A DNA stretch of 64,000 nucleotides from Paenibacillus sp. CAA11 (GCF_003060825.1 NZ_CP028922.1:3682001-3746000); one strand, 5' to 3'. Positions 1-8,494 are shown, numbered from the stretch's first letter. Made by a program: numbers and translations. Notes: generated by a model not told the origin, from the letters alone.

Positions 1-56
1 TGACGGACGCTCAGATAAAACAAGGAAATGGAGAGATAGCTACATGCCGCAACATG

Positions 57-168
57 AGGTGCGAAGCACCTGGCTTCGGGCCAAATCAACCCGAAGTTAC
101 AGGGTTTGGGGAAGGCACTCCCCAACAAGCAATTTTTGAGATTTTCCCGTAAGGGAAAATCTCAAAAA
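57..168. repeat. four tandem hairpins at the edge of a mobile-element remnant
   Basis: Four perfect inverted repeats follow one another. AGGTGC (57-62) pairs with 66-71 across GAA. CTTCGGG (74-80) pairs with 90-96. TTGGGGA (106-112) pairs with 119-125. A 16-bp arm at 133-148 pairs with 153-168 across a GTAA loop. The last stem can terminate transcripts in both directions and lies just after the crp-type gene stop. One frame is open from 3 to 149 and could be the 3' end of a truncated gene, but the reading is too short to name. Such stem arrays occur near mobilisation regions of clostridial conjugative elements; that assignment is from general familiarity and is inference. Confidence 0.55.
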
Positions 169-178
169 TGTGCATGTG

Positions 179-886
179 TCAATACACTTGCCCTGCTTGC
201 CGGTTAGTGAACATCTTTTCTACTGCTTTTTGCAATAGCTTAAATTCGTTTCTATAAAAGTCAATCAAGCCGTCCCGCTTCATCCATGCAAGCTCTCTGG
301 ATAAAGCACTTCGATCTACATCTAAATACTCAGCCATCGCTTCTCTATCAAAAGGAATAGTAAAAGTTTCTGTTCCAGTTTCACGCATAACTCTTGTTAA
401 ATAAGTTAAGACCTTATCCCGAATAGTAGGCATAATCAGACAATCATTTCGGTCATGCAGTTCTAACGCTCGTTCTGCAATACTATCAAAAAGATTACCA
501 AGTAATTGTTCGTGTGCCATACATAACTTCGTACAACGGCTCAATATGTTTTTGATAGGAATAAACAGAACCTCAAGTGGTTCTATTGCCTGTACTGACA
601 TAGGGCATCTTCTTCCACGGCTAGCCGCTGTTAAAACTGCGGTATATCCACCCGGATAATGGAGGGATACAATAATTTGTTTTCCCGTGACGCTCAATTT
701 CGTACTTTGAGCGCTACCCTGCAATATAATGCCGACATCATCAACTAAATCGCCCTCACGGACAACCATCTCATCTTTTGCATATTCTTTCCGTGTGGCT
801 GACAGACATTTAAGCATTTTGGGAATATCATTTGGGGAAATCCCCGAAAATAAACGTGATTGACATAGGGAATCTAAATTGTTCAT
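179..886 (-). CDS. Crp/Fnr-family transcriptional regulator
   Basis: A 235-residue cytoplasmic regulator. Residues about 10-130 read as a cyclic-nucleotide-binding-type beta-roll (GDLVDDVGIILQGSAQ), and about 145-225 as a winged helix with the recognition segment DVDRSALSRELAWMKRDG. Several cysteines (for example in ILSRCTKLC and GRRCPM) could serve redox or metal sensing, but no clear Fnr cysteine cluster is present, so the effector is unknown. It is divergent from the LUD gene at 997, and a perfect palindrome just upstream of its start suggests autoregulation. Clostridial genomes often carry such a regulator beside small redox genes. It lies in the mobile-element remnant. The ATG at 886 is the only good start. 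Confidence 0.85.
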   Translation of the reverse strand: MNNLDSLCQSRLFSGISPNDIPKMLKCLSATRKEYAKDEMVVREGDLVDDVGIILQGSAQSTKLSVTGKQIIVSLHYPGGYTAVLTAASRGRRCPMSVQAIEPLEVLFIPIKNILSRCTKLCMAHEQLLGNLFDSIAERALELHDRNDCLIMPTIRDKVLTYLTRVMRETGTETFTIPFDREAMAEYLDVDRSALSRELAWMKRDGLIDFYRNEFKLLQKAVEKMFTNRQAGQVY

Positions 887-898
887 GAGAGGATCCTC

Positions 899-912
899 GT
901 TGCACGTGCAAC
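899..912. promoter_or_regulatory. perfect palindromic operator between crp-type gene and LUD gene
   Basis: GTTGCACGTGCAAC is a perfect 14-bp palindrome 12 bp upstream of the crp-type start codon. Crp/Fnr proteins bind palindromes of this size, so autoregulation is likely. A second, weaker inverted repeat GTTAG-N9-CTAAC (958-976) lies just upstream of the LUD gene ribosome site. AT-rich -10-like sequence (TATACTATATT) lies between them. The assignment to this regulator is inferred from position. Confidence 0.5.
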
Positions 913-996
913 ATACTTTTTCTTTTTACTATACTATATTAATCATAAACACACAAAGTTAGTCACCTTTTCTAACGTCAGAATGGAGGAAAAACA

Positions 997-1674
997 ATGC
1001 AAGGGAAAGAAAATTCAATAAAAGCGAGAAATCGACTTTTAGCCTCAAAGGTTATTAAAAATCTGCAAAGCAGAAAGTTTGAGGCTTATTACTGTGATAA
1101 CGCCATAGAAGCTGTAGAAAAGGCTCTGTCATTTATTCCGGAACATTCTTCGGTATCATGGGGTGGGTCAGTCACGCTTGAGGAAATCGGGCTTCTTAAT
1201 CGAGTACGTCAAGGCAGCTATATAATCACTGATCGTGATAAAGCGCAAACAATGGAGGAACGTTATGACCTCATGCGCCAATCTCTTTTGTGCGACACCT
1301 ATTTAACGAGCTTTAACGCCGTTAGCGAAGATGGCATATTGGTCAATATAGACAGTGTGGGCAATCGAACAGCGGCGATTACCTTTGGACCGAAAAGTGT
1401 TATTGCTATCGTTGGGATGAATAAGGTTTGCAAGACCGCTGAAGACGCAGTTATAAGAGCCAGAACATATGCGGCCCCCATTAATGTATACCGCTGTTCG
1501 TGTTCGTCCAGCCCATTTTTACATTCGCCTCAAAAAACGCCCTGCTTAATCAATGGTGCTTGCGGAGATTGTAAAACAGATGATTGTATCTGTTCTTACA
1601 TCGTCCAAACAAGAATGTGTAGAACGGCGGGGAGAATAAAGGTTATCCTCGTTGGTGAATCTTTGGGATTTTGA
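997..1674 (+). CDS. LUD-domain (DUF162, LutC/YkgG-like) protein
   Basis: A 225-residue protein of the LUD family, related to the lactate-utilisation protein LutC. The segments SVSWGGSVTLEEIGL, SFNAVSEDGILVNIDSVGNR and GMNKVCKTAEDAV are typical. The C-terminus is rich in cysteine (GACGDCKTDDCICSY, then MCR) and could bind a metal or cluster; this is common in clostridial single-domain LUD proteins. No lutA or lutB partner is present, so a lactate oxidation role cannot be assumed. The start has a good ribosome site (GGAGG at 984). The gene is divergently paired with the Crp/Fnr regulator and probably controlled by it; the pair looks like cargo of the mobile-element remnant. Confidence 0.8.
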   Translation: MQGKENSIKARNRLLASKVIKNLQSRKFEAYYCDNAIEAVEKALSFIPEHSSVSWGGSVTLEEIGLLNRVRQGSYIITDRDKAQTMEERYDLMRQSLLCDTYLTSFNAVSEDGILVNIDSVGNRTAAITFGPKSVIAIVGMNKVCKTAEDAVIRARTYAAPINVYRCSCSSSPFLHSPQKTPCLINGACGDCKTDDCICSYIVQTRMCRTAGRIKVILVGESLGF

Positions 1675-1796
1675 ATAAGGATATAGTTTAATAGCTGCCA
1701 AACGGCATATAAAAAAAGCCGCCTACGGATAAACCTTGGCTGAAACTTGTTTATACGTTCACGCAACCTTTTCCTAGTTAACGTTGTAGTGTCAAG

Positions 1797-1992
1797 GTGA
1801 CACCAAATGAATCGCTTTCGGAAGTCCCTCTTGCATGTTCCTCATTCAGAACTCTACATATTCGCCAACAAAAATATATTCGTCCTCATCTTCTTGCAGT
1901 CGTCAAAAATGTGTTTGCTTGGTTTTTAGAAGGATTGAGCAAAAATGCAATTGTCCGTAGACTAAACGACAGCGGCGTTTTATGCCCGTCCC
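1797..1992 (+). pseudogene. fragment of a large serine recombinase
   Basis: The reading frame ending near 1992 contains FAWFLEGLSKNAIVRRLNDS followed by GVLCPS, the recombinase-domain segment found after the catalytic domain in large serine recombinases (Tn4451/TndX type). Neither the N-terminal catalytic serine domain nor the C-terminal zinc/coiled-coil part is present, so the gene is a remnant. It runs straight into antiparallel pstC sequence. A short palindrome GTGTCA-AGG-TGACAC lies at 1789-1803, just before it. The upstream limit of homology is uncertain, because residues before about 1870 do not clearly fit the family. It marks the right edge of the mobile-element scar. Confidence 0.6.
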
Positions 1993-2311
1993 CAAGCGTC
2001 TCTCCGGGCACCTTTCTGAGGATGGGGATAAGCACTGTCAGGCCCAGATAACCGTAAACGATAGAAGGGATCCCCACCAATAAGTCTAGAACCGGTCTCA
2101 CAAGAGACTTCAGCCAACGCGGAAGAATTTCAGCGATCAGTATAGCCATCAAAATGGATACCTCCCGAAAGATCAAAATTGCGGTTTTACCAATAAAGAA
2201 AATGACCAGACCCAGGACAAAACATAGAATTAAAATGCTAATCAAAAAATAAATGCCGAACAAACGGTTCATCAGGCGAATCAGCGCATGAATAGCTGTA
2301 CTCTTCTTCAT
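1993..2311 (-). pseudogene. pstC: truncated phosphate ABC permease, N-terminal part
   Basis: Reading from ATG 2311 (ribosome site AAGGGTGAG) gives MKKSTAIHALIRL, a hydrophobic helix LISILILCFVLGLVIFFIGK, then LVRPVLDLLVGIPSIVYGYL and GLTVLIPILRKVPGETLG. This is the start of PstC, the membrane permease of the high-affinity phosphate importer. About 106 codons remain of the usual roughly 300; homology stops at 1993 where the recombinase fragment begins. The in-frame extension past the junction (to 1886) is foreign. No pstS, pstA or pstB is present in the window. The fragment is almost certainly non-functional. Confidence 0.7.
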
Positions 2312-2531
2312 CAGCTCACCCTTCTTTTCATAGCATACTGGTATTACGAAGTTCATTGTCATACAGAATTGTTAATGCAATTACAGAGTTTTATTGCGAA
2401 TTGTAAAAAATTCCAAGTCCTCTGTGAAGTATAGGGATTTAGACACCTCGTGCACGAAAGCAAAATTAAATATGTTATATTTTATATAGGTAGGGAATAT
2501 GGTTCGGTTTTGCGAAATTGCTGTTTAATAA

Positions 2532-2561
2532 TTGAGGGAGGGAACGTGATACTAATATAAT
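2532..2561 (+). promoter_or_regulatory. sigma-A-type promoter of the ABC exporter operon
   Basis: TTGAGG (2532-2537), an 18-bp spacer and TATAAT (2556-2561), placing the start of transcription about 20 bases before the TTG start codon at 2590. The leader would be too short to hold a BmrB-like attenuator, which controls the related bmrCD operon in Bacillus subtilis. Confidence 0.5.
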
Positions 2562-2589
2562 CAAACTTACTATACGGAGGATCCAGCCA

Positions 2590-4335
2590 TTGAAACATGC
2601 AGAATTACTTACACTTTATATCAAAAAAAATTGGAGGCTGTATTTAACCGCAGTCCTTCTCATCATTACTTCTAATGTAGATCAGGCATTGCTTCCACAA
2701 GTGCTTGGCAGCGTTACGGACGGCCTGAAAGACGGTTCCCTGGGACGCTCTGGCATCATAAGCTACAGTCTGGCTTTGCTGGGAATTGCTATCTCCTACG
2801 CCGTTCTCTTCGGGCTAGGGCAATTTACTGTCATGCGGCTCGGAAGACGCTTCGAATATGAAACAAGGGGCAAAATCTTTGCGCAGTTCTCCCGGCTAAG
2901 TGAAGACTTCTTCTCCAAACAGGGTACAGGGAAATTACTAAGTTATGTGATGAACGATGTCACCTCCGTAAGGGAAGCTATTTCATTCGGTGTTACCCAG
3001 ACAACCAATGCGCTCTTCCTGGTGACCTCCTGTATCCTGATGATGTTCCTCAGCGGCATTCCGCTTACGCTAATCGCTGTCAGCGTCTGTCCGCTTATTG
3101 CCATTCCCTCTCTTGTTACCTACTTCGGACCCCGTATCCGTAAACGTTCCATGGCTGTTCAGGAATCTCTAGCCACCATGACGGAATCGGCCGACGAACA
3201 AATCGGCGGTATCCGCGTGACGAAGACTTTTGCGATTGAGAAGACCGCACAATCACGCTTTGATCTTACAGTGGACGGCATCCGCTCTGCCCAGCTTCAT
3301 CTAGTGCGTCTCTCCTCTTTATTTCAGGCCCTGCTCCCCTTTCTGGGAGCAATATCTCTAGTAATTTCCCTCCTTGTTGGAGGCTATATGACCATTCAGG
3401 GCAAGATGAGTCTAGGCAACTTCGTTGCGCTCACCCTCTATTTGAGAATACTGACAGGTCCTTTGCAGCAGATCGGAAACGTCATTAATATGATGCAGCG
3501 CTCCGGCGCATCCTTGGAGCGGGTCAACCGGCTGCTTGCCGAGGTTCCAGCTGTGAGAGATGCTGAGGGAGCAAAGCCGCTGGAGCAAATTGGGGATATT
3601 GTAGTCAGCGGACTAAACTTCTCCTATCCCGGGGCGGCAGAGCCGACACTTGAAGGGATTAGCTTTACTGTACCAGCCGGACATACGATTGGAATTATCG
3701 GCCGGACAGGCAGTGGCAAGACTACACTAGCCAAACTGATGCTGCGCATCTATGAACCCCCAGCTGACTCTATTAGGATGAATGGCCAGGATGTTAGGGC
3801 GGTTACGCTGGACAGCCTGCGTAGTAGCATCGGTTATGTCCCGCAGGATGGATTCCTGTTCAGCACCACCATTGCAGATAATATTGCGTTCAGCAACCGT
3901 TGTGCCCCTTTGGAGCAAGTGGAATATGCTGCACAGCAGGCTTTATTACTAGAGAGCATTAAATCATTTCCCGAAGGATTTGATACACCCCTTGGTGAGC
4001 GCGGGGTTACTTTGTCCGGCGGCCAGCGGCAGCGGGCCAGTCTCGCCCGCGGATGGATGAAACAGCCTGAGCTCCTGATTCTAGACGACAGCATGAGCGC
4101 TGTCGATGCGGTAACCGAAGCAGGTATCCTGGACAATCTGATTCAGGATCGCAGCGGCAAGACCACCCTCATTATTAGTCACCGTATCAGTACCGTTCGT
4201 CATGCCAATGAAATCCTTGTCCTGGATCAAGGGCGTATCGTCCAGCGAGGCAATCATCATGAGCTTATGGCAGAAACTGACGGTCTTTATGCGTCATTAT
4301 ATCGGATTCAACAGGAGGGGTTGCAGCATGACTGA
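2590..4335 (+). CDS. heterodimeric ABC exporter subunit with degenerate ATP site (BmrC-like)
   Basis: A 581-residue half-transporter: a six-helix exporter membrane domain (about 15-320) followed by an ATPase domain with Walker A GRTGSGKTT, Q-loop YVPQDGFLFS, signature LSGGQRQR, and H-loop ISHR. Walker B reads LLILDDSMSAVDA, so the catalytic glutamate after the Walker B aspartate is replaced by aspartate. This is the hallmark of the degenerate partner in heterodimeric exporters such as BmrCD and TM287/288. The start is TTG with a strong ribosome site (ACGGAGGA). The stop overlaps the start of the next gene by 8 bases, so the two subunits are translationally coupled. Likely exports drugs or lipophilic compounds; the substrate is unknown. 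Confidence 0.9.
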   Translation: MKHAELLTLYIKKNWRLYLTAVLLIITSNVDQALLPQVLGSVTDGLKDGSLGRSGIISYSLALLGIAISYAVLFGLGQFTVMRLGRRFEYETRGKIFAQFSRLSEDFFSKQGTGKLLSYVMNDVTSVREAISFGVTQTTNALFLVTSCILMMFLSGIPLTLIAVSVCPLIAIPSLVTYFGPRIRKRSMAVQESLATMTESADEQIGGIRVTKTFAIEKTAQSRFDLTVDGIRSAQLHLVRLSSLFQALLPFLGAISLVISLLVGGYMTIQGKMSLGNFVALTLYLRILTGPLQQIGNVINMMQRSGASLERVNRLLAEVPAVRDAEGAKPLEQIGDIVVSGLNFSYPGAAEPTLEGISFTVPAGHTIGIIGRTGSGKTTLAKLMLRIYEPPADSIRMNGQDVRAVTLDSLRSSIGYVPQDGFLFSTTIADNIAFSNRCAPLEQVEYAAQQALLLESIKSFPEGFDTPLGERGVTLSGGQRQRASLARGWMKQPELLILDDSMSAVDAVTEAGILDNLIQDRSGKTTLIISHRISTVRHANEILVLDQGRIVQRGNHHELMAETDGLYASLYRIQQEGLQHD

Positions 4336-6142
4336 TCGCGAATCAGCCGTTGTGCATAAAGGTAAGGCGGGAAGTGATAAAGCTAAATCCGCTGATGCCT
4401 TCAAAGCAGTCTGGGCTTATGCGAAGCCCCACCGCATTACTTTTGTGGGAATTTTCCTCTGTGCGCTGCTCGGAATCTCGGCGGACTTACTTCAGCCTTA
4501 CCTCGTCAAAGTCGCAATTGATGACCACTTGGCAGCAGGAAAGCAGACTCTTGGATTTCTAGTCATCATTGCCTCCGTGTATCTTGGAATTTCCATGATC
4601 AGCTTCTTATTCACTTGTCTGCAGAATAACCTGCTGCAGTACGCCGGCCAAAATATCGTCGCTAAAATACGCAAGGACTTGTTCCATCATATTTCCCGGC
4701 TGTCGATGTCCTATTTCGATAAAATCCATCGGGGCAGCCTTGTAACCAATGTATCCAGCGATACTGAAACGATCAGTCAGTTCTTCACTCAGGTCTTGCT
4801 CAGCCTGATTCGGGATGGAATGACCCTGATTCTGATCATTGTCTTTATGTTCCGGCTGGATACCACGCTTGCCTGGTATTCGCTGCTTGTTCTCCCAGTC
4901 ATTGCACTGACAGCCTTCCTGTTCAGGAAATATTTGCGTGAAGCCTACCAGATCACGCGAAGCCGCTTATCCCGTCTCATTGGCTTCATTGCCGAGAATC
5001 TGTCCGGGATGGGACTGATTCAAGCCTTTCGCCAAGAAAAGGAGCAAACCCGGCGGTTCTCGGAGCAGAATCAGAGCTACTGGCAGGCTAACATGCGTGA
5101 GGTAAAAGCCAATGTACTGTTTAACCGAACATTTGACATTCTGGGGAATGTCGCCTTGGTGCTTGTCGTATGGCTTGGTGGTATGGCTGTATTCCACAAA
5201 CAAATGGAAGTCGGCGTGCTCTACGCATTTACCAGTTATATTCGCCAATTCTTCCAGCCAATTAACCAAATTACGATGCAGTGGAATACCTTCCAGTCAA
5301 CGATGGTCTCCATGGATCGGATCTGGAAGATCTTCAGCACCAAGCCCGACATCAAGGATCCGGAACCCGAAACAGCAGCTGAGCTTGATCCGCAGGAGGT
5401 TCAAGGCCGAATTGATTTCAACAATATTACCTTCGGTTATACCGCGTCCAGGCCGGTGATTCCCAAGCTTGATCTACATCTGGAGCCAGGTGAGATGGTG
5501 GGCATCGTGGGCACTACAGGGGCAGGTAAAAGTACGATGATCAGTCTTCTCAATCGTTTCTATGATGTTAATAAAGGGAGCATTGAAATTGACGGCGAGG
5601 ATATCCGGGACATCCCTCAGCAGCAACTTCACCGGCTAGTTGGGCTCATTCAGCAGGAGCCTTATTTATTCTCAGGCAGCCTTCTCGATAATGTACGGTT
5701 GTTCCAGCAAGATATTTCCCGGGAAAAAGTCGCCCAGGCCTGCCGCTTTGTCGGCGCACACGATATGATCATGAAGCTGCCCAAGCAGTATGACACACCG
5801 CTGACAGAGAGAGGAAGCGGCCTGTCGGCAGGCGAACGCCAGCTGATCTCCTTTGCACGCATTGTAGTCTTCGAGCCTAAAATTTTAATTTTGGATGAGG
5901 CAACGGCGAATCTGGACTCACATACCGAGCAGTTGGTGCAGCAGGCATTGCAAAGTGTCTCCAGCGGGAGAACCACCATTGTGATTGCACACCGGCTTTC
6001 GACGGTTATGCATGCCGACCGCATTCTGGTCATGAAAAATGGCTATGCCGTAGAGCAGGGTACTCATGAAGAGCTAATAGCTATGCATGGCTACTACGAG
6101 CAATTGTATAACCACGCCCGCCAGGCTGCAGAAGAAGAATAA
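4328..6142 (+). CDS. heterodimeric ABC exporter subunit, catalytic partner (BmrD-like)
   Basis: A 604-residue half-transporter from ATG 4328, chosen because AGGAGG lies 8 bases upstream; the frame is open further upstream inside the previous gene. About 35-330 is the membrane domain; the ATPase has Walker A GTTGAGKST, Walker B ILILDEATANLD with the catalytic glutamate, H-loop IAHR, and a divergent signature LSAGERQL. In asymmetric exporters, the degenerate site joins the Walker motifs of the first subunit with the altered signature of the second, and both defects are seen here on the expected partners. Together with the 2590 gene it should form one exporter in the cytoplasmic membrane, probably for multidrug efflux. 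Confidence 0.9.
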   Translation: MTDRESAVVHKGKAGSDKAKSADAFKAVWAYAKPHRITFVGIFLCALLGISADLLQPYLVKVAIDDHLAAGKQTLGFLVIIASVYLGISMISFLFTCLQNNLLQYAGQNIVAKIRKDLFHHISRLSMSYFDKIHRGSLVTNVSSDTETISQFFTQVLLSLIRDGMTLILIIVFMFRLDTTLAWYSLLVLPVIALTAFLFRKYLREAYQITRSRLSRLIGFIAENLSGMGLIQAFRQEKEQTRRFSEQNQSYWQANMREVKANVLFNRTFDILGNVALVLVVWLGGMAVFHKQMEVGVLYAFTSYIRQFFQPINQITMQWNTFQSTMVSMDRIWKIFSTKPDIKDPEPETAAELDPQEVQGRIDFNNITFGYTASRPVIPKLDLHLEPGEMVGIVGTTGAGKSTMISLLNRFYDVNKGSIEIDGEDIRDIPQQQLHRLVGLIQQEPYLFSGSLLDNVRLFQQDISREKVAQACRFVGAHDMIMKLPKQYDTPLTERGSGLSAGERQLISFARIVVFEPKILILDEATANLDSHTEQLVQQALQSVSSGRTTIVIAHRLSTVMHADRILVMKNGYAVEQGTHEELIAMHGYYEQLYNHARQAAEEE

Positions 6143-6232
6143 TTTTTACAAAATCGGTGTTTTCCCTGTTCCTTTTGACACAGTATTTGGTTATAATTGG
6201 GCCTATATACCCAATCGCTGGAGGAACACCTT

Positions 6233-6613
6233 ATGATGCAAACACGTAGAAAAGAACCCTTTCGTTATTCCATGGAAGAGCCGCTAGAATGCTGGATCGA
6301 GATCACTTCCATCGGGGATATCCAGGTGCCGGGTAAATTGGCGTCCGTAGAGCTTATGGATATCAGCAAGACTGGCTGTAAAATACGGACAGAGCTCGAT
6401 CTCCACGCAAATGATCACAGAATTAAGGCTGTTATCCACTTCCAGCTCGAAGAAGAAATGTACAAGGTTCCTGGCGAAATACGTTGGCAAAGACAGCTGG
6501 AGCCGCCTTACGAGTATTATGGAATTCTGCTGTCCATGAGCGAAGATGACAAAGAACGTTTTAATGTAGAACTTAGAACGCTTGCTGCATTACGAAGAAT
6601 CAAAGTGATGTAA
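6233..6613 (+). CDS. PilZ-domain protein
   Basis: A 126-residue protein from ATG 6233, with ribosome site GGAGG at 6220. It shows the PilZ hallmarks: a basic N-terminal motif RRKEPFRY and the DISKTGC segment (D/N-x-S-x-x-G), followed by beta strands ending in an EIRWQRQLEPPYEYYGI segment. PilZ domains bind cyclic di-GMP. The first arginine of the RxxxR motif appears as lysine (KEPFR), so affinity is uncertain. There is no second domain, so it probably acts as an adaptor for motility or exopolysaccharide. It stands alone after the exporter operon with its own terminator. Confidence 0.8.
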   Translation: MMQTRRKEPFRYSMEEPLECWIEITSIGDIQVPGKLASVELMDISKTGCKIRTELDLHANDHRIKAVIHFQLEEEMYKVPGEIRWQRQLEPPYEYYGILLSMSEDDKERFNVELRTLAALRRIKVM

Positions 6614-6637
6614 TAGAAGTTACGAGAACTTATATAT

Positions 6638-6674
6638 AGCTGCTTCAAGCCAAGAAGGCGGGGCAGCTTTTTTT
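6638..6674 (+). terminator. terminator after PilZ gene
   Basis: AGCTGC (6638-6643) pairs with GCAGCT (6663-6668), with an inner GCC/GGC stem, followed by a run of seven T. Confidence 0.8.
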
Positions 6675-6806
6675 GTGTCTTATTTCATCCTAAGTTAATA
6701 AATTTTACATGACGCTGATTTTACGCGAACTCTACGTTAATACTGGATTCCTAAAATATATTGAAGTCTAATACATACATTTCTTCTATTTAGAAAGGGG
6801 TCTTCA

Positions 6807-8258
6807 TTGTTGAGAACAAAATGGGTTGCATCCTTAGCCGCAGTAATGCTATCCAGTACCTCCTTATTTTCCCTGCATGCAGAGGCTGCATTACCGACGG
6901 TGCAGTACACGGTGAACGGGAAGTCCGTTCAGGTATCAACCTCCTCCATTGCCGAGGAGCAGCATCTATATTTACCTATCCGGGACGTAGCCAATTTGAC
7001 CGAAAAATATGTAGACTGGGATGAAGCTAGCCGGACCGTATTTTTAACCGATAAACCCAAGCTCACAGGAAAATACACACTCCAGCAGCCTGATCTCGCT
7101 AAGGGCATTAAGTTCGGGCTGGGCTCTTCTCTTGTACATATTCCTGGGGATCCGGACAATATATTCTACTCCACCGGTGACCGTGGTCCTAATGGTGAAG
7201 TTGAAGTAGATGGAAAGACGCGCCGGACTTTCCCGCTGCCGGATTACACCCCAACCCTTTATAAAATTCAACTGGAGCAAGGACAGATCAAGATCTTGGA
7301 GACAATTCCCCTTAAGCTCTCAGGTAAGGACTCTGTAACCTCAAGTTCTAAAATTACAGGGCTGCCAAATATAAAAAGCCGGGATGAGATTCCTTATGAT
7401 GCCGCCGCTAAGCAGCTGCTCTCCTATGATCCTTACGGTCTGGATACCGAAGGCTTAGCCTATAATCCGCAGGATGACACCTTCTGGATCTCGGATGAAT
7501 ATGGCCCATATCTCGTACAGGTCATGAGAGACGGAACATTGTTGCAGCGTTTGGCCCCTAAGGGGATTGGCGCAGAGCTTAAATCGCCAGAGCTGCCCCT
7601 GAAGGAAGTGCTGCCTGCCGTGTATTTGGACCGCCGTCAAAATCGCGGAGCCGAAGCGGTAAGCATTACCCCTGATGGCAAATGGATGTTCATGGCCATG
7701 CAGAGCCCGCTCCGGAATCCCGACAAATCGGTAGACAATTCCCGTACACTTCGCATTCTGAAGATTGAACTGGCCACGCTGAAGCCTGTAGCCGAATATG
7801 CGTATCTCTCTGAAGATGCTGGCAAGTTCAAGGATCTGAAGCAGTCTGACATTGTGATCTCGGATCTCTATGCCTTGGACGAACATACGCTGCTGATTGA
7901 TGAGCGGGACAAGAATGCAGGAGATAAAGCGCAACTGAAGCGAATCTATGCTACAGATCTATCTAACGCTACCAATATTTTGGGACAGTACGACAGCAGC
8001 AGCTTACATGGGGGCAAAACGCTGGAGCAGCTTAGTTCTGCAGAGCTTCAGCAAGCAGGCATCAAGTCTCCGGTCAAACGCACTGTACTGGATGCGGTAG
8101 AATTCGGATATCCTCACGAAAAAATTGAAGGGATTTCTCTGGTGAACGGCCGCACACTTGTTATTGTTAACGACAATGATTTTGGAGTGAACGATCCAGA
8201 TTCCAAAGAGAATGGAACCGACCTCTGGACCTTTGAATTACCCTACGAGCTTAAATAA
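6807..8258 (+). CDS. exported esterase/phytase-like protein with N-terminal stalk domain
   Basis: A 483-residue protein starting at TTG 6807 (or 6810) after GAAAGGGG. A signal peptide ends about at SLHAEA. Residues about 30-85 form a copper-amine-oxidase-N-type stalk domain (VNGKSVQVSTSSI, LYLPIRDVANL). From about 95 onward, the sequence fits the esterase-like phytase family (DTEGLAYNPQDDTFWISDEY, RGAEAVSITPDGKWMF, EGISLVNGRTLVIVNDNDFG), a beta-propeller. Stalk domains in Paenibacillus usually hold proteins at the cell surface. The natural substrate, perhaps a phosphate ester, is not established. Single gene with its own terminator. Confidence 0.8.
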   Translation: MLRTKWVASLAAVMLSSTSLFSLHAEAALPTVQYTVNGKSVQVSTSSIAEEQHLYLPIRDVANLTEKYVDWDEASRTVFLTDKPKLTGKYTLQQPDLAKGIKFGLGSSLVHIPGDPDNIFYSTGDRGPNGEVEVDGKTRRTFPLPDYTPTLYKIQLEQGQIKILETIPLKLSGKDSVTSSSKITGLPNIKSRDEIPYDAAAKQLLSYDPYGLDTEGLAYNPQDDTFWISDEYGPYLVQVMRDGTLLQRLAPKGIGAELKSPELPLKEVLPAVYLDRRQNRGAEAVSITPDGKWMFMAMQSPLRNPDKSVDNSRTLRILKIELATLKPVAEYAYLSEDAGKFKDLKQSDIVISDLYALDEHTLLIDERDKNAGDKAQLKRIYATDLSNATNILGQYDSSSLHGGKTLEQLSSAELQQAGIKSPVKRTVLDAVEFGYPHEKIEGISLVNGRTLVIVNDNDFGVNDPDSKENGTDLWTFELPYELK

Positions 8259-8264
8259 TGAGAA

Positions 8265-8305
8265 AGCAAAAGGTGCCTCTCCTACTAGGAGAAGCACCTT
8301 TTGCT
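8265..8305. terminator. strong hairpin terminator
   Basis: AGCAAAAGGTGC (8265-8276) pairs perfectly with 8294-8305, with an inner CTCCT/AGGAG stem. The A and T runs inside the arms let it act on both strands. Confidence 0.85.
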
Positions 8306-8331
8306 TATACCTTCAATAGCTGATCCAGCCC

Positions 8332-8494
8332 TTAGCTCCCTCTACTGAAGATAATTAATAGGCATATTCCAAGAACTACTATGGTAAAACAAATACTTAT
8401 AAAATGAGATTCTTCGGATGTTGCCCGTCACAATAATAATGGTAGAGAGTACAAAAACCACAAAATCCCCTCCCCAGCTTTCATTAAACCACAT
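8332..8494 (-). pseudogene. small two-helix membrane protein, apparently frameshifted
   Basis: Reading from ATG 8494 gives MWFNESWGGDFVVFVLSTII followed by IVTGNIRRISF; this frame runs on to a stop at 8342. The neighbouring frame reads ISICFTIVVLGICLLIIFSR and ends with GS at 8332. Joined by one frameshift near 8405, they give a 53-residue protein with two hydrophobic helices, much more protein-like than either frame alone. The start has only a weak ribosome site (AAGG). The family is not recognised. It may be a decayed gene, a sequence error, or chance. Confidence 0.35.

Noticed and set aside
1299..1481. 60-codon frame antisense to the LUD gene
   Set aside because: Fully inside a well-supported gene, without motif or ribosome site.
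6175..6197. TTGACA and TATAAT just before the PilZ gene, at first sight a perfect promoter
   Set aside because: The spacer is only 11 bp, far from the 16-18 needed, so the two hexamers cannot work as one promoter.
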